Shown here piece by piece: positions 1 through 8,725 of a DNA stretch of 64,000 nt. The stretch is from the NCBI GenBank assembly GCA_017547145.1, contig JAFYQJ010000014.1:186001-250000 (forward strand), in the 5' to 3' direction. This DNA is from Paludibacteraceae bacterium (GTDB lineage Bacteria > Bacteroidota > Bacteroidia > Bacteroidales > Paludibacteraceae). The stretch's first letter is position 1, and each line of letters begins with the position of its first letter. Under the pieces are notes generated by a model. The model saw nothing but the letters and a program-made list of their open reading frames with translations, did no database searches and was not told the DNA's origin. Made by a program: the position numbers and the translations under genes.

Positions 1-1138
1 TAATATATCGATTTGATAATTCCACAGCAGCAATTATGGCATCATCTTTAATGCGAACTTTATGATGATTTTCGTAACGTTCTTTTATCCCACGTAATAT
101 GGAAATGGTACTAGCTTCGTCAGGTTCGTTTACCATTACAATTTGAAAACGGCGTTCGAGAGCTTTGTCTTTTTCAAAATATTTTTGGTACTCATCGAGG
201 GTGGTTGCACCTATCGAACGAAGTTCACCTCTTGCCAAAGCAGGTTTAAGAATATTTGCAGCATCCATAGCTCCATCGCTTTTGCCTGCCCCTACGAGTG
301 TGTGGATTTCATCGATGAATAAAACGATTTCGCCATCAGATTTAATAACTTCGTTTACGACGGATTTTAAACGTTCTTCAAATTCTCCTTTGTATTTTGC
401 ACCAGCAATTAGAGCCCCCATGTCGAGACTGAAAATTTGTTTTGTTTTAAGGTTTTCAGGAACATCTCCTCGTACAATTCTGTGGGCTAAACCTTCGGCA
501 ATAGCCGTTTTTCCAACTCCTGGTTCACCAATTAGAATTGGGTTATTTTTAGTTCGTCTGCTCAAAATTTGTAATACTCGGCGGATTTCTTCGTCGCGGC
601 CAATTACGGGGTCAAGTTTCCCGTTTCGTGCTCGTTCGTTAAGGTTGATAGCATATTTTTCAAGTGATTGATAGGTGGCTTCTGCTCCTTGATTTTTAAC
701 TTTTGTTCCTTTACGTAGCTCTTCGATAGCAGTTTTTAGTCCTTTTGTACTGACGCCAGCATCGTGTAGTGGTTTTTGCATTTCGTTTTTGGTTTCCACC
801 AATGCTAAAAGTATATATTCTATCGAGACAAAATCGTCGCCATCTTTGTGTGCAAGTGTTTCTGCTTGTAGTAAAACGTTGTTTGTTTCGCTCGATAGAT
901 AATTTTCAGCACCATTTACTTTGGGTAGGGTAGTTAGTTTTTTATCGATTTCGGAGTTTAATAGTTGTGAATTTATCATCAATTTTCCGAAAAGAAATGA
1001 AATGATATTTTCTCCTTTTTCGATGACTGCTTTTAAAAGATGTACAGTTTCGATAGCTTGTTGCCCATTTTTTGATGCAAGTTCTACTGCTCTCTGAATA
1101 GTTTCTTGCGATTTAATTGTAAATTTATTAAAGTTCAT
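1..1138 (-). CDS. clpB: ClpB disaggregase ATPase, N-terminal part (gene runs off the left edge)
   Basis: ATP-dependent chaperone that pulls proteins out of aggregates together with DnaK. Only the first ~379 codons lie in the window; the gene continues beyond position 1. Visible in order: the Clp N-terminal repeat domain (residues ~1-145), then the first AAA+ module with Walker A GEPGVGKT at ~204-211, the tyrosine pore loop [11 protein letters not shown] at ~246-256 and Walker B LFIDEIH at ~273-279. Start is the ATG at 1138 ([10 protein letters not shown]), which gives a complete Clp N domain. Cytoplasmic. It is transcribed divergently from greA across a ~310-base spacer. The middle domain and second AAA+ module are not seen, so ClpB rather than ClpC is chosen from the ClpB-like N-terminal wording; fairly sure. 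Confidence 0.93.
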   Translation of the reverse strand, partial: MNFNKFTIKSQETIQRAVELASKNGQQAIETVHLLKAVIEKGENIISFLFGKLMINSQLLNSEIDKKLTTLPKVNGAENYLSSETNNVLLQAETLAHKDGDDFVSIEYILLALVETKNEMQKPLHDAGVSTKGLKTAIEELRKGTKVKNQGAEATYQSLEKYAINLNERARNGKLDPVIGRDEEIRRVLQILSRRTKNNPILIGEPGVGKTAIAEGLAHRIVRGDVPENLKTKQIFSLDMGALIAGAKYKGEFEERLKSVVNEVIKSDGEIVLFIDEIHTLVGAGKSDGAMDAANILKPALARGELRSIGATTLDEYQKYFEKDKALERRFQIVMVNEPDEASTISILRGIKERYENHHKVRIKDDAIIAAVELSNRYI

Positions 1139-1348
1139 AGTTGAATTTTTTATGTTTTAATTTGTTTAAAGAGTGTTTTACAAATGTAGTGCCTGTGGCT
1201 ATTTTGCTTTAAATCAAGACATTTTGTCGTTTCGTTGTGATGTTTTGAAGATTTTTTTGCATTCGTTTTGTTTGTTTTAAACAAAAATGTCAGCAAATAA
1301 GTTTTAGGATAATTATTCCTTTTAGTTTTTTTTATAAAAAAAAGGGAG

Positions 1349-1356
1349 TATCTTTG
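1349..1356 (+). promoter_or_regulatory. Bacteroidota -7 box upstream of greA
   Basis: TATCTTTG matches the TAnnTTTG consensus of the Bacteroidota housekeeping sigma factor. No clear -33 TTG is visible. The transcript would start near 1362, giving a leader of ~85 nt that contains the hairpin at 1379-1408. Apart from this box and hairpin I see nothing else in the 1139-1448 spacer. Confidence 0.6.
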
Positions 1357-1378
1357 CAACGTAAAAACGAGAAAAAAG

Positions 1379-1408
1379 TTCCAGCTGAAAATACAGTTGG
1401 GATTTTTT
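1379..1408 (+). terminator. Attenuator-like hairpin with U tract in the greA leader
   Basis: CCAGCTG (1381-1387) pairs with CAGTTGG (1394-1400), including one G-U pair, around a six-base loop. It is extended by two pairs and followed by six T. It lies between the -7 box and the greA start codon, so it would end transcription early and release an RNA of about 45-50 nt, or act as an attenuator. No other gene end is near it on this strand. Confidence 0.55.
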
Positions 1409-1448
1409 GTTGTCTAAAAATTAATTAAAAAATAAGGAGAAAAAAGTA

Positions 1449-1919
1449 ATGGCGGTAATTTATTTGACCGAAGATGGTTATAAAAAACTTGTTGATGAAA
1501 TAGCTTATTTAGAATCTGTGGAACGTCCTGCTATATCTAAACAAATAGCAGAAGCACGCGATAAGGGCGATTTGTCTGAAAATGCAGAATATGATGCAGC
1601 GAAGGAGGCTCAAGGATTATTGGAATTGAAAATATCTCAATTGAAAACCACGCTTGCTCAAGCAAGAATTATCGACGAAAGCCAAATTTCAACAGATAGT
1701 GTTCAAATTTTAAATAAAGTAAAAATTCGTAATATGGCTAATGGTAAGGAAATGACCTATACGCTTGTTGCTGAAAGTGAAGCAAATTTAAAAGAGGGCA
1801 AAATCGCTGTAAATACACCTATTGCTAAAGGCTTGCTAGGTAAAAAGAAAGGCGATGTAGTGGCAATTGCTGCTCCTGTTGGAACAATGAATTTTGAAAT
1901 TGTAGAAATCTCTATTTAA
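1449..1919 (+). CDS. greA: Transcription elongation factor GreA
   Basis: GreA binds the RNA polymerase secondary channel and stimulates cleavage of backtracked RNA. The 156-residue product has the usual length. It has the N-terminal coiled coil (residues ~10-75) with the tip signature DKGDLSENAEYDAAKE carrying the acidic residues that reach the active site, then the C-terminal FKBP-like domain. A good ribosome binding site (AAGGAG) lies ~8 bases before the ATG. The leader carries an attenuator-like hairpin at 1379-1408. The HIT gene follows after 7 bases, so the two are probably cotranscribed. Confidence 0.96.
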   Translation: MAVIYLTEDGYKKLVDEIAYLESVERPAISKQIAEARDKGDLSENAEYDAAKEAQGLLELKISQLKTTLAQARIIDESQISTDSVQILNKVKIRNMANGKEMTYTLVAESEANLKEGKIAVNTPIAKGLLGKKKGDVVAIAAPVGTMNFEIVEISI

Positions 1920-1926
1920 TAACCAA

Positions 1927-2340
1927 ATGGCTACTATTTTTACTAAAATTATAAATGGAGAAATTCCTTGCTATAAAATAGCAGAGGATGAAAATAATTT
2001 TGCTTTTCTTGATATAAATCCTTTGACAGAGGGGCATACACTTGTGGTGCCTAAGTTGCAGGAACCTGAAAGTGATTATTTGTTCGATCTTGACGATGCA
2101 GCTTACTTGAGCCTTATGTCGTTTGCAAAAAAAGTAGCTAAGGCTATTAGTGAAACTATTGATTGTAAGCGTGTAGGCGTAGCTGTAATGGGTATGGAAG
2201 TACCACATGTACATGTTCATCTTATTCCTATTAATAAAGAGTCGGATATGGTGATTTCTAATCCTAAAAAAAATATTTCTGCTGAAGAAATGAATGCTAT
2301 AGCAAAAGGAATTGCAAGTAACTATAAAAAGTTTTTTTAA
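1927..2340 (+). CDS. HIT family nucleotide hydrolase
   Basis: Histidine-triad protein of the Hint/PKCI branch, which typically hydrolyses adenosine phosphoramidates or aminoacyl-adenylates. The 137-residue product shows the C-terminal catalytic triad H94-V-H96-V-H98 followed by LIP, and the N-terminal FTKIINGEIPC segment typical of the branch. Cytoplasmic, no signal peptide. It follows greA by 7 bases. The true substrate cannot be read from the sequence. Confidence 0.92.
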   Translation: MATIFTKIINGEIPCYKIAEDENNFAFLDINPLTEGHTLVVPKLQEPESDYLFDLDDAAYLSLMSFAKKVAKAISETIDCKRVGVAVMGMEVPHVHVHLIPINKESDMVISNPKKNISAEEMNAIAKGIASNYKKFF

Positions 2341-2356
2341 AAACAGTATTATTTTG

Positions 2357-2387
2357 TTGTTAAATTCAAAGAAAGATAGTAATTTTG
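2357..2387 (+). promoter_or_regulatory. Promoter of tRNA-Met
   Basis: TTG at 2357-2359, a 20-base spacer, then TAATTTTG at 2380-2387: a full Bacteroidota -33/-7 promoter. It ends 19 bases before the mature tRNA 5' end. Confidence 0.7.
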
Positions 2388-2406
2388 CAAATCGAAAAAT
2401 GAAAAT

Positions 2407-2480
2407 GGCGGGATAGCTCAGTTGGTTAGAGCGTCGGATTCATAACCCGGAGGTCTCGAGTTCAATTCTCGATCCCGCTA
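2407..2480 (+). tRNA. tRNA-Met (anticodon CAT)
   Basis: Cloverleaf read by eye. The acceptor strand GGCGGGA (2407-2413) pairs with TCCCGCT (2473-2479), discriminator A2480. The D stem is GCTC/GAGC, the anticodon CAT is at 2441-2443, and the T arm carries TTCAATT. CCA is not encoded. There is an A-C apposition at the base of the anticodon loop (2438/2446). CAT also occurs in initiator tRNA and in lysidine-modified tRNA-Ile2. The paired first acceptor base argues against an initiator, but Ile2 is not excluded. Confidence 0.9.
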
Positions 2481-2481
2481 C

Positions 2482-2508
2482 AAATCTCCTTTAAAAAGGA
2501 GATTTTTT
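2482..2508 (+). terminator. Rho-independent terminator after tRNA-Met
   Basis: AAATCTCCTTT and AAAGGAGATTT form a perfect inverted repeat followed by a run of T, directly after the tRNA. Confidence 0.9.
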
Positions 2509-2551
2509 TATGAAAGATTGGTAGTGTTTGCCAATCTTTTTTTGTTTTTTC

Positions 2552-2582
2552 TTGCTACATTTAAAATGTAAATATAATTTTG
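2552..2582 (+). promoter_or_regulatory. Promoter of the small LRR gene
   Basis: TTG at 2552-2554, a 20-base spacer and TAATTTTG at 2575-2582 fit the Bacteroidota promoter closely. The start codon of the LRR gene is ~48 bases downstream. Confidence 0.65.
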
Positions 2583-2629
2583 AATAAGAAAACTTTTTAA
2601 ATATAGATGGAACAACTAAATATTTACTT

Positions 2630-3043
2630 ATGAGCTACATACATACCGATGGAGTAGAATACTCCGATGATAAAAAGACGTTAGTAAGCTGTCCTGAAGA
2701 AGCTACGGAAATTACAATTTTAGATAGCGTAACGAGCATTGGGGAAGATGCTTTCTTTTGTTGTTCAGGTCTTACCTCGATAGTTATTCCTGAAGGTGTA
2801 ACGAGTATTGGGGAATGGGCTTTCTTGGGTTGTTCTGGTCTTACCTCGATAGTTATCCCTGACAGCGTAACGAGTATAGGGGAGAGGGCTTTCTGGGGTT
2901 GTTCAGGGCTTAAGGAGCTACGTATTCCTAAGGGTACGAGAGACAAGTTTTGTGCAATGCCAGAATTGAAAGAATATGAAAACCTTCTAGTTGAATATAA
3001 AAAAGAGGAAAAAGAAAAATGTGCCATTCCAGAGAGTGAATAA
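2630..3043 (+). CDS. Small BspA-type leucine-rich repeat protein
   Basis: 137 residues made of about three 23-residue LRR_5/BspA-type repeats (residues ~25-95). The unit is of the type LTSIVIPxxVTSIGExAFxxCSG and is seen as a 69-base periodicity in the DNA. A charged Lys/Glu-rich tail follows. BspA repeats usually mediate binding to host proteins or other bacteria at the cell surface, but this copy has no signal peptide and no sorting domain. It may therefore be cytosolic, or a fragment of a larger gene. It has its own promoter. After the stop codon at 3041 the same frame stays open for ~29 codons to 3133. Function unknown. Confidence 0.8.
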   Translation: MSYIHTDGVEYSDDKKTLVSCPEEATEITILDSVTSIGEDAFFCCSGLTSIVIPEGVTSIGEWAFLGCSGLTSIVIPDSVTSIGERAFWGCSGLKELRIPKGTRDKFCAMPELKEYENLLVEYKKEEKEKCAIPESE

Positions 3044-3186
3044 TTTAGGATACTCACTAATCTCGCAAAAGCCTACATTCGTGCTACGAAAAAATGTTAT
3101 TTCAAATTAATAGAACGAGGAATTATTAAATAAAATCAAAAATTAAGGATTGATAGAAAATGTTATCAATCCTTGTTTTTTATGTG

Positions 3187-3194
3187 TATATTTG
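3187..3194 (+). promoter_or_regulatory. -7 box of the rseC-rnf operon
   Basis: TATATTTG matches TAnnTTTG and lies 26 bases before the rseC start. No convincing -33 TTG at the right spacing. Confidence 0.5.
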
Positions 3195-3219
3195 CACGTA
3201 TTATTTGCGAGTGTAACGT

Positions 3220-3633
3220 ATGTCGGTTGTAGAGCATATTGGCAAGGTTGTAGAGGTGGAGGAAGGGCGGTGTGTTGTTCAAATAGAACAACTTTCTGCG
3301 TGTGTAAATTGTCAGGCTCGCTCGGCATGTACGGCTTCTGATAAAAAAGAAAAAAATATCGAGGTACAAACAGAAAATCATGTTGTTGTTGGGGAGCAAG
3401 TTTTGCTTGTTGGGCAACATTCGTTGGGTTTGAAAGCAGTTTTTTTTGCTTATATTTTGCCTTTAGCTTTGATATTTGTAGTACTTGTAGTTTTAACTAT
3501 TCTTGGAGTAGAGGAGACGTTGGCGGGTACTATTTCTTTGTTTGCAATATTGCCGTATTATGGTGTGTTGCGTTTTTTCAAAGATAGATTGAAAAGAGAA
3601 TTTACGTTTAAACTAATAAAACTTAATAAATAA
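3220..3633 (+). CDS. RseC/MucC-like membrane protein (SoxR-reducing system family)
   Basis: 137 residues. The N-terminal cytoplasmic part has four cysteines at residues ~28-39 (ACVNCQARSACTA, plus neighbours), possibly a metal or cluster site. Two transmembrane helices follow at ~73-95 and ~99-115. This matches the RseC/MucC family, which in many bacteria travels with rnf genes and is linked to SoxR reduction. Here it is the first gene of the rnf operon, 6 bases before rnfB, which supports a role in assembly or redox sensing of the complex. Inner membrane. The exact function is inferred from context. Confidence 0.85.
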   Translation: MSVVEHIGKVVEVEEGRCVVQIEQLSACVNCQARSACTASDKKEKNIEVQTENHVVVGEQVLLVGQHSLGLKAVFFAYILPLALIFVVLVVLTILGVEETLAGTISLFAILPYYGVLRFFKDRLKREFTFKLIKLNK

Positions 3634-3639
3634 CAGATT

Positions 3640-4485
3640 ATGAATATAATGCTTATCTCTGTAGTAGTGTTGGGTATGATAGGGATTTTTTCTGCAGCAA
3701 TATTGTATTTTGCAGCACAAAAATTCAAAGTAGAAGAAGACCCGCGCATAGATGAAATAGAGGCTGTGTTGCCAGGTGCAAATTGTGGTGGATGTGGTTT
3801 CCCTGGCTGTCGAGGTTTTGCTGATGCGTGCGTAGCTTCGTTAGAGGGAAAACTTTGTCCTGTAGGTGGAAATGCCGTTATGGAAAAAGTAGCTACTATA
3901 TTGGGTGTAGAGGTTTCTTTGGCAGACCCAATGGTGGCAGTAGTAAAGTGTCAGGGTTCGTGCAATAATCGTAAAAAAACAAATAGTTATGACGGTGCAA
4001 AAAGTTGTGCCATTGCTTCTATGCTGTATGCAGGCGAAACTGGTTGTTCGTTTGGCTGTTTTGGTTTGGGCGATTGTGTAGAAGCATGTCAATTTGATGC
4101 AATAAAAATAGGCGAAGATGGTTTACCTATTGTAGACGACGAAAAATGTACAGCTTGTGGAGCATGTGTAAAGGCTTGCCCAAAGAATGTTATTGAGTTA
4201 AGAAAAAAAGGACCAAAATCTCGTCGTATTTACGTCGGTTGTATCAACAAAGACAAAGGTGCAATTACAAGAAAAGCTTGTTCGGTAGGTTGCATTGGCT
4301 GTATGAAGTGCCAAAAGGAATGTACTTTTGGAGCTATTACAGTTGAAAATAATTGTGCATATATAGATTTTACTAAATGTCGTTTATGTAGAAAATGTGT
4401 AGCAGTTTGTCCAACAAAAGCGATTGTGGAAGTTAATTTCCCACCACGAAAAGTTGTTGTTGAGCAAGCTGAAAATAAGGAATAA
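3640..4485 (+). CDS. rnfB: Rnf complex subunit RnfB (iron-sulfur protein)
   Basis: Iron-sulfur subunit that passes electrons between ferredoxin and the Na+- or H+-pumping Rnf complex. The 281-residue product has one N-terminal membrane helix. It then has the Fe4S domain with C49-x2-C52-x4-C57-x15-C73, and several ferredoxin-type CxxCxxCxxxCP motifs between residues ~130 and 270. The extra ferredoxin cassettes are common in anaerobe RnfB. It sits between rseC and rnfC. Confidence 0.95.
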   Translation: MNIMLISVVVLGMIGIFSAAILYFAAQKFKVEEDPRIDEIEAVLPGANCGGCGFPGCRGFADACVASLEGKLCPVGGNAVMEKVATILGVEVSLADPMVAVVKCQGSCNNRKKTNSYDGAKSCAIASMLYAGETGCSFGCFGLGDCVEACQFDAIKIGEDGLPIVDDEKCTACGACVKACPKNVIELRKKGPKSRRIYVGCINKDKGAITRKACSVGCIGCMKCQKECTFGAITVENNCAYIDFTKCRLCRKCVAVCPTKAIVEVNFPPRKVVVEQAENKE

Positions 4486-4498
4486 AAATATTTTGCTT

Positions 4499-5833
4499 AT
4501 GAAAACTTTTAAAATAGGAGGAATACATCCTGAAGAATGCAAACTTTCTGCAGGAGTTGCGATAGAAAAAATGCCGCTTCCTACGCAGGTTGCTATACCA
4601 GTAGCTCAACATATTGGTGCACCTGCAACTGTTGTTGTAGCCAAGGGCGATAAGGTAAAAGTAGGAACTTTGATAGCTCAAGCATCGGGCTTTGTTTCGG
4701 CAAATGTACATTCGTCGGTATCAGGGGTTGTTGCAAAGGTGGACAATGAATTAGATGCCTTTGGGAATAGAAGACAAGTTGTCGTAATTGATGTAGAAGG
4801 CGATGAATGGGAAGAGGCTATTGACTTAAAAGGAGACTTTAAACGTACCTTTAATCTTACTTCTGAAGAGATTATCGAAAGAATAAAAAATGCTGGTATT
4901 GTCGGTTTGGGTGGTGCAACATTCCCTACTCATGTGAAATTGATGCCACCTCCAGGTAAAGTAGCAGAAGTTTTGATTATTAATGCTGTAGAATGTGAGC
5001 CATACCTTACAAGTGATCATGTTTTGATGTTGGAATATGCTGACGAGATTTTGACTGGGGTACAGCTTTTGATGCGTGCAGCAAAAGTGAATCGTGCAAT
5101 AATAGGCATTGAAAATAATAAAAAAGATGCAATAGCTTTGTTACAAGAAAAAGTGTCGAAACTGATTGGGATAGAAGTTTGTCCTTTGAAAATGAAGTAT
5201 CCGCAAGGTAGCGAAAAGCAACTGATAGATGCATTGATAGGTCGTCAAGTGCCATCGGGAGCATTGCCTATAGAAGTGGGAGCTATTGTTCAAAATGTGG
5301 GCACTGCATTTGCGGTTTATGAAGCTATTGTGAAAAATAAACCTTTGGTAGATAGAATTGTTACGGTAACTGGAAAGTCGTTGGCAACGCCTAAAAATGT
5401 TTTAGCACGTATAGGAACTCCAATGAGTGCATTGATAGCTTATGCTGGCGGAATGCCTGATGATACTTTTAAAATTATAGCAGGAGGACCAATGATGGGA
5501 CGTGCTATAGTAAATATAGAGGCTCCAATACAAAAAGGTTCTTCGGGTGTTTTGTTAATGTCCGAGCGCGAATCAGTGCGAGCAGAGATGGATAATTGCA
5601 TTCGTTGTGGTAAATGTGTTTCTGTTTGTTGTATGGGCTTGCAACCTTACCTTTTGATGAGTTTGGTAGAGAAAAAGATGTGGCAAGAAGCTGAACAAGA
5701 GGCTGTATACGATTGTTTGGAATGTGGTTCATGTAGCTTTACATGTCCTGCTCATCGTCCGTTGCTCGATTATGTACGCTATGGGAAAGCAACGGTTATG
5801 AAAATAATGCGTGAACGTTCAGTTAAGAAATAA
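4499..5833 (+). CDS. rnfC: Rnf complex subunit RnfC (NADH-binding, iron-sulfur)
   Basis: Peripheral subunit that carries the NADH and FMN site and exchanges electrons with NAD+. The start is set at the ATG at 4499 (MKTFKIGGIHP), the normal RnfC N-terminus. A longer open frame reaches back into rnfB but has no support. The 444-residue product shows a glycine-rich NADH/FMN domain (GLGGATFPTHVK), an SLBB segment, and two 4Fe-4S motifs CIRCGKCxxxC (from ~367) and CLECGSCxxxCP (from ~406). The gap to rnfB is 13 bases and to rnfD 18 bases. Confidence 0.95.
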   Translation: MKTFKIGGIHPEECKLSAGVAIEKMPLPTQVAIPVAQHIGAPATVVVAKGDKVKVGTLIAQASGFVSANVHSSVSGVVAKVDNELDAFGNRRQVVVIDVEGDEWEEAIDLKGDFKRTFNLTSEEIIERIKNAGIVGLGGATFPTHVKLMPPPGKVAEVLIINAVECEPYLTSDHVLMLEYADEILTGVQLLMRAAKVNRAIIGIENNKKDAIALLQEKVSKLIGIEVCPLKMKYPQGSEKQLIDALIGRQVPSGALPIEVGAIVQNVGTAFAVYEAIVKNKPLVDRIVTVTGKSLATPKNVLARIGTPMSALIAYAGGMPDDTFKIIAGGPMMGRAIVNIEAPIQKGSSGVLLMSERESVRAEMDNCIRCGKCVSVCCMGLQPYLLMSLVEKKMWQEAEQEAVYDCLECGSCSFTCPAHRPLLDYVRYGKATVMKIMRERSVKK

Positions 5834-5851
5834 ATATTTATAGAAATAGAA

Positions 5852-6823
5852 ATGGATAAATTATTGAAAGTATCTCCTTCGCCTCATGTTCATGGAGGTG
5901 ATTCTGTATCGAGAAATATGTTGAGGGTAATTGTAGCATTGCTACCTGCTTATGCAGTAGCTCTTTATTCTTTTGGGGTAGGGGCTTTAGTCGTGAGTCT
6001 TACAGCAATGTTTTCTTGTGTATTGTTTGAATATTTGATACAGCGTTTTTTGTTAAAAGGTAAGTTTACAATTAACAACTATTCAGCTTTGTTGACGGGT
6101 TTGTTATTGTCTTTTAATCTTCCTTCTAATTTGCCTTGGTGGATAGTTGTTATCGGTTCTGTTGTTGCTATTGGTATTGGTAAAATGTGTTTTGGCGGAT
6201 TGGGCAATAATCCTTTCAATCCTGCATTGGTAGGACGTGTATTTTTGCTGTTTTCGTTCCCTGTGCAAATGACAACATGGCCTCGTCCTTTAGGGTGGGC
6301 TTCGTCTTATTTGGATGCTGAAACAATGGCAACGCCATTGTCGTTGCTTAAAGCAGGAAAATTGGAACAAATGCCAGATGCTTTAAATATGTTTTTATTA
6401 GATACACCAGGGTCGTTAGGTGAAATATCGGCATTGGCGTTACTCATAGGTGGTATTTATTTGTTGATAACTAAAGTGATAACTTGGCATATTCCAGTTA
6501 GTATTTTGTTGACGGTTACAGCTTTTGCTGGCATATTGTATGGAGTGGACGCAACTACATATCCACTACCACATATTCATCTTTTGTCAGGAGGTATGAT
6601 GCTTGGTGCTATTTTTATGGCAACGGATTATGTAACATCTCCGATGACTCACAAAGGAATGCTTATCTATGGTTTCTTCATCGGTGTAATAACAATGGTG
6701 ATTCGTGTATGGGGAGTATATCCTGAAGGTATGTCATTTGCAATTCTTATTATGAATGCGTTTACGCCTATTATAAATAAATATGTAAAACCAAAACGAT
6801 TTGGGAGGGTAGTGAAGAAATGA
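5852..6823 (+). CDS. rnfD: Rnf complex subunit RnfD (membrane flavoprotein)
   Basis: Integral membrane subunit with covalent FMN, homologous to NqrB. 323 residues with about eight to nine hydrophobic helices and the family landmarks NNPFNPALVGRV (~119-130) and ATDYVTSPMT. Thr161 within MATPLS corresponds to the threonine that carries FMN through a phosphoester bond in the NqrB/RnfD family. It overlaps rnfG by 4 bases (ATGA), which suggests translational coupling. Confidence 0.95.
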   Translation: MDKLLKVSPSPHVHGGDSVSRNMLRVIVALLPAYAVALYSFGVGALVVSLTAMFSCVLFEYLIQRFLLKGKFTINNYSALLTGLLLSFNLPSNLPWWIVVIGSVVAIGIGKMCFGGLGNNPFNPALVGRVFLLFSFPVQMTTWPRPLGWASSYLDAETMATPLSLLKAGKLEQMPDALNMFLLDTPGSLGEISALALLIGGIYLLITKVITWHIPVSILLTVTAFAGILYGVDATTYPLPHIHLLSGGMMLGAIFMATDYVTSPMTHKGMLIYGFFIGVITMVIRVWGVYPEGMSFAILIMNAFTPIINKYVKPKRFGRVVKK

Positions 6824-7557
6824 AAAAATTAACTTCAAATTTTAGCAATATGGCGGTTGTTTTAACCGTGATATGTTTGTTAGCGGCATTGTTGCTTTCT
6901 TTTTTCTTTGATTTGACAAAAGGGAAAATAGAAGAAGCTGATAAGAAAAAGCAAGAGTTTGCTATTGCAGAAGTTTTGCCTTTTTCTAATATGGAAATAA
7001 AAACAGAAAAAGTGTTTGTTGATGGCGATTCGCTTACACTTCATCGTGCATTTGTTGACCAAAAAGAAGTTGGTGTTGCTGTAGAATCTTTCTCTAAGAA
7101 TGGTTTTAATGGTGATATAAAGCTGATGGTGGGTTTTGATAACGATAATAATATCATTAATTATTCAGTTTTAGATCAGAAAGAAACTCCAGGATTGGGA
7201 ACCAAAATGGTAGATTGGTTTAAGCCACAAACTGAAGTCAAAAAAAGTTTTATTGAGACTATTTTTAATTTCCAAATTGCATCAAATCCACGTCAAAGTT
7301 CTGTTATTGGTAAAAATGTTTCGGAACCTTTGAACGTAAGTAAAGATGGTGGAAATATAGATGCGATAACAGCTGCAACTATTAGTTCGCGTGCATTTTT
7401 GGAGGCAATAAATAGAGCATTTAAGGCTTTAGATTCTGATGTGGAATGGGATTGTACATCAAGTGCTACAGCAATGGAGTCATTAGATTGCGTACAAAAT
7501 GATTCGATAGGTATTAATGTTGAAGAAATGATAGGAGGAGAATGTAATGAAGAATAG
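6820..7557 (+). CDS. rnfG: Rnf complex subunit RnfG (FMN-carrying)
   Basis: Subunit with one N-terminal membrane anchor (residues ~10-30) and a large domain on the outer face of the inner membrane, homologous to NqrC. The FMN attachment motif S/T-x-A-T is present as TAAT at 184-187, so Thr187 is the expected flavinylated residue. Motifs TPGLGTKM (~123-130) and DAITAATISS are typical. 245 residues, with a ~45-residue C-terminal tail rich in Asp, Glu and Ser. It overlaps rnfE by 11 bases. Confidence 0.94.
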   Translation: MKKLTSNFSNMAVVLTVICLLAALLLSFFFDLTKGKIEEADKKKQEFAIAEVLPFSNMEIKTEKVFVDGDSLTLHRAFVDQKEVGVAVESFSKNGFNGDIKLMVGFDNDNNIINYSVLDQKETPGLGTKMVDWFKPQTEVKKSFIETIFNFQIASNPRQSSVIGKNVSEPLNVSKDGGNIDAITAATISSRAFLEAINRAFKALDSDVEWDCTSSATAMESLDCVQNDSIGINVEEMIGGECNEE

Positions 7558-8134
7558 TATAAAGGTTTTTTTGAATGGATTTATAAAGGAAAATCCTACG
7601 TTTATCTTATTGTTAGGGATGTGCCCTACGTTAGGGACTACATCTTCTGCACTCAATGGTATGAGTATGGGACTTGCTACAGCTTTTGTTTTAGTTTGCT
7701 CAAATATGGTGATTTCTTTATTGAAAAACCTAATACCAGATAAAGTTCATATCCCTTGTTACATAGTTATTATCGCAACATTTGTTTCTGTATTAGAGTT
7801 ATGTATGAAAGCTTATTTGCCATCGATTTATGCAACTTTAGGTTTGTTTATACCTTTGATTGTTGTGAATTGTATTGTACTAGGTCGTGCAGAATCGTTT
7901 GCGGCAAAAAATAATGTATTGCTGTCGGCTATAGATGGTTTTGGTAATGGATTAGGATTTACATTGGCATTGACATTGTTAGGAATTATGCGAGAATTAC
8001 TTGGCACAGGTCGAATTTTTGATTATCCTATCTATCCGGAAAATTATGGAACATTAGTATTTGTATTGGCTCCTGGGGCTTTTATCGCACTTGGATTTTT
8101 GGTAGCAATTGTAAATAAATTAAGAACAAAATAA
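7547..8134 (+). CDS. rnfE: Rnf complex subunit RnfE
   Basis: Six-helix membrane subunit of the RnfA/RnfE (NqrD/NqrE) fold that lines the electron and ion path of the complex. 195 residues, almost all hydrophobic, with the conserved NPTFILLLGMCPTLG start and the VVNCIVLGRAE segment in the half-helix that contains the cluster-ligand cysteine. The start overlaps the end of rnfG, and 8 bases separate it from rnfA. Confidence 0.94.
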   Translation: MKNSIKVFLNGFIKENPTFILLLGMCPTLGTTSSALNGMSMGLATAFVLVCSNMVISLLKNLIPDKVHIPCYIVIIATFVSVLELCMKAYLPSIYATLGLFIPLIVVNCIVLGRAESFAAKNNVLLSAIDGFGNGLGFTLALTLLGIMRELLGTGRIFDYPIYPENYGTLVFVLAPGAFIALGFLVAIVNKLRTK

Positions 8135-8142
8135 TATAGATT

Positions 8143-8724
8143 ATGGCACATTATCTTGTAATATTTATAGTCGCAGTATTTGTTAATAATATTGTTTTAT
8201 CTCAGTTTTTGGGAATATGCCCATTTTTAGGAGTCTCAAAGAAAATTGACACGGCAATAGGTATGTCGGGAGCAGTAGCATTTGTAATGACTATAGCTAC
8301 AATTGTTACTTTTTTATTACAAAAATATGTATTAGATGTGTTTGGTATAGGTTATTTGCAAACAATATCATTTATTTTGGTAATAGCATTTCTAGTGCAG
8401 TTGGTAGAGATAGTTTTGAAAAAAGTATCGCCTGCTCTTTATCAAGCATTAGGAGTTTTTCTCCCGCTTATTACAACAAACTGTACAATCCTTGGTGTTG
8501 CTATTATGGTAATACAAAAAGATTTTTCTCTTTTAGAAAGTGTAGTTTTTGCTATATCTACAGCTGTTGGTTTTGGCTTAGCGTTGATTCTTTTTGCTGG
8601 TATTCGTGAGCAATTATCAATGGTGAAAGTTCCCAAAAGTATGGAGGGTACTCCGATCGCATTGATTGCAGCTGGTATTTTAGCAATGGCATTTATGGGT
8701 TTCTCAGGTATTGTTTCTATCTAA
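8143..8724 (+). CDS. rnfA: Rnf complex subunit RnfA
   Basis: Paralog of RnfE with inverted topology; together they form the symmetric core that holds an intramembrane iron-sulfur cluster (known for the family). The 193-residue product has six helices. It carries [18 protein letters not shown] at the N-terminus and ITTNCTILG in the middle, each with the cluster-ligand cysteine. It ends one base before the pssA start codon, closing the order rnfBCDGEA, the usual order in Bacteroidales. Confidence 0.95.
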   Translation: MAHYLVIFIVAVFVNNIVLSQFLGICPFLGVSKKIDTAIGMSGAVAFVMTIATIVTFLLQKYVLDVFGIGYLQTISFILVIAFLVQLVEIVLKKVSPALYQALGVFLPLITTNCTILGVAIMVIQKDFSLLESVVFAISTAVGFGLALILFAGIREQLSMVKVPKSMEGTPIALIAAGILAMAFMGFSGIVSI

Positions 8725-8725
8725 A

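Noticed and set aside
165-671. 168-codon plus-strand open frame
   Set aside because: It lies antisense to clpB, whose AAA+ motifs are clear on the minus strand.
2730-2930. Regular 69-base repeats, possible CRISPR
   Set aside because: They are in-frame repeats of the coding LRR unit, with no spacer structure.
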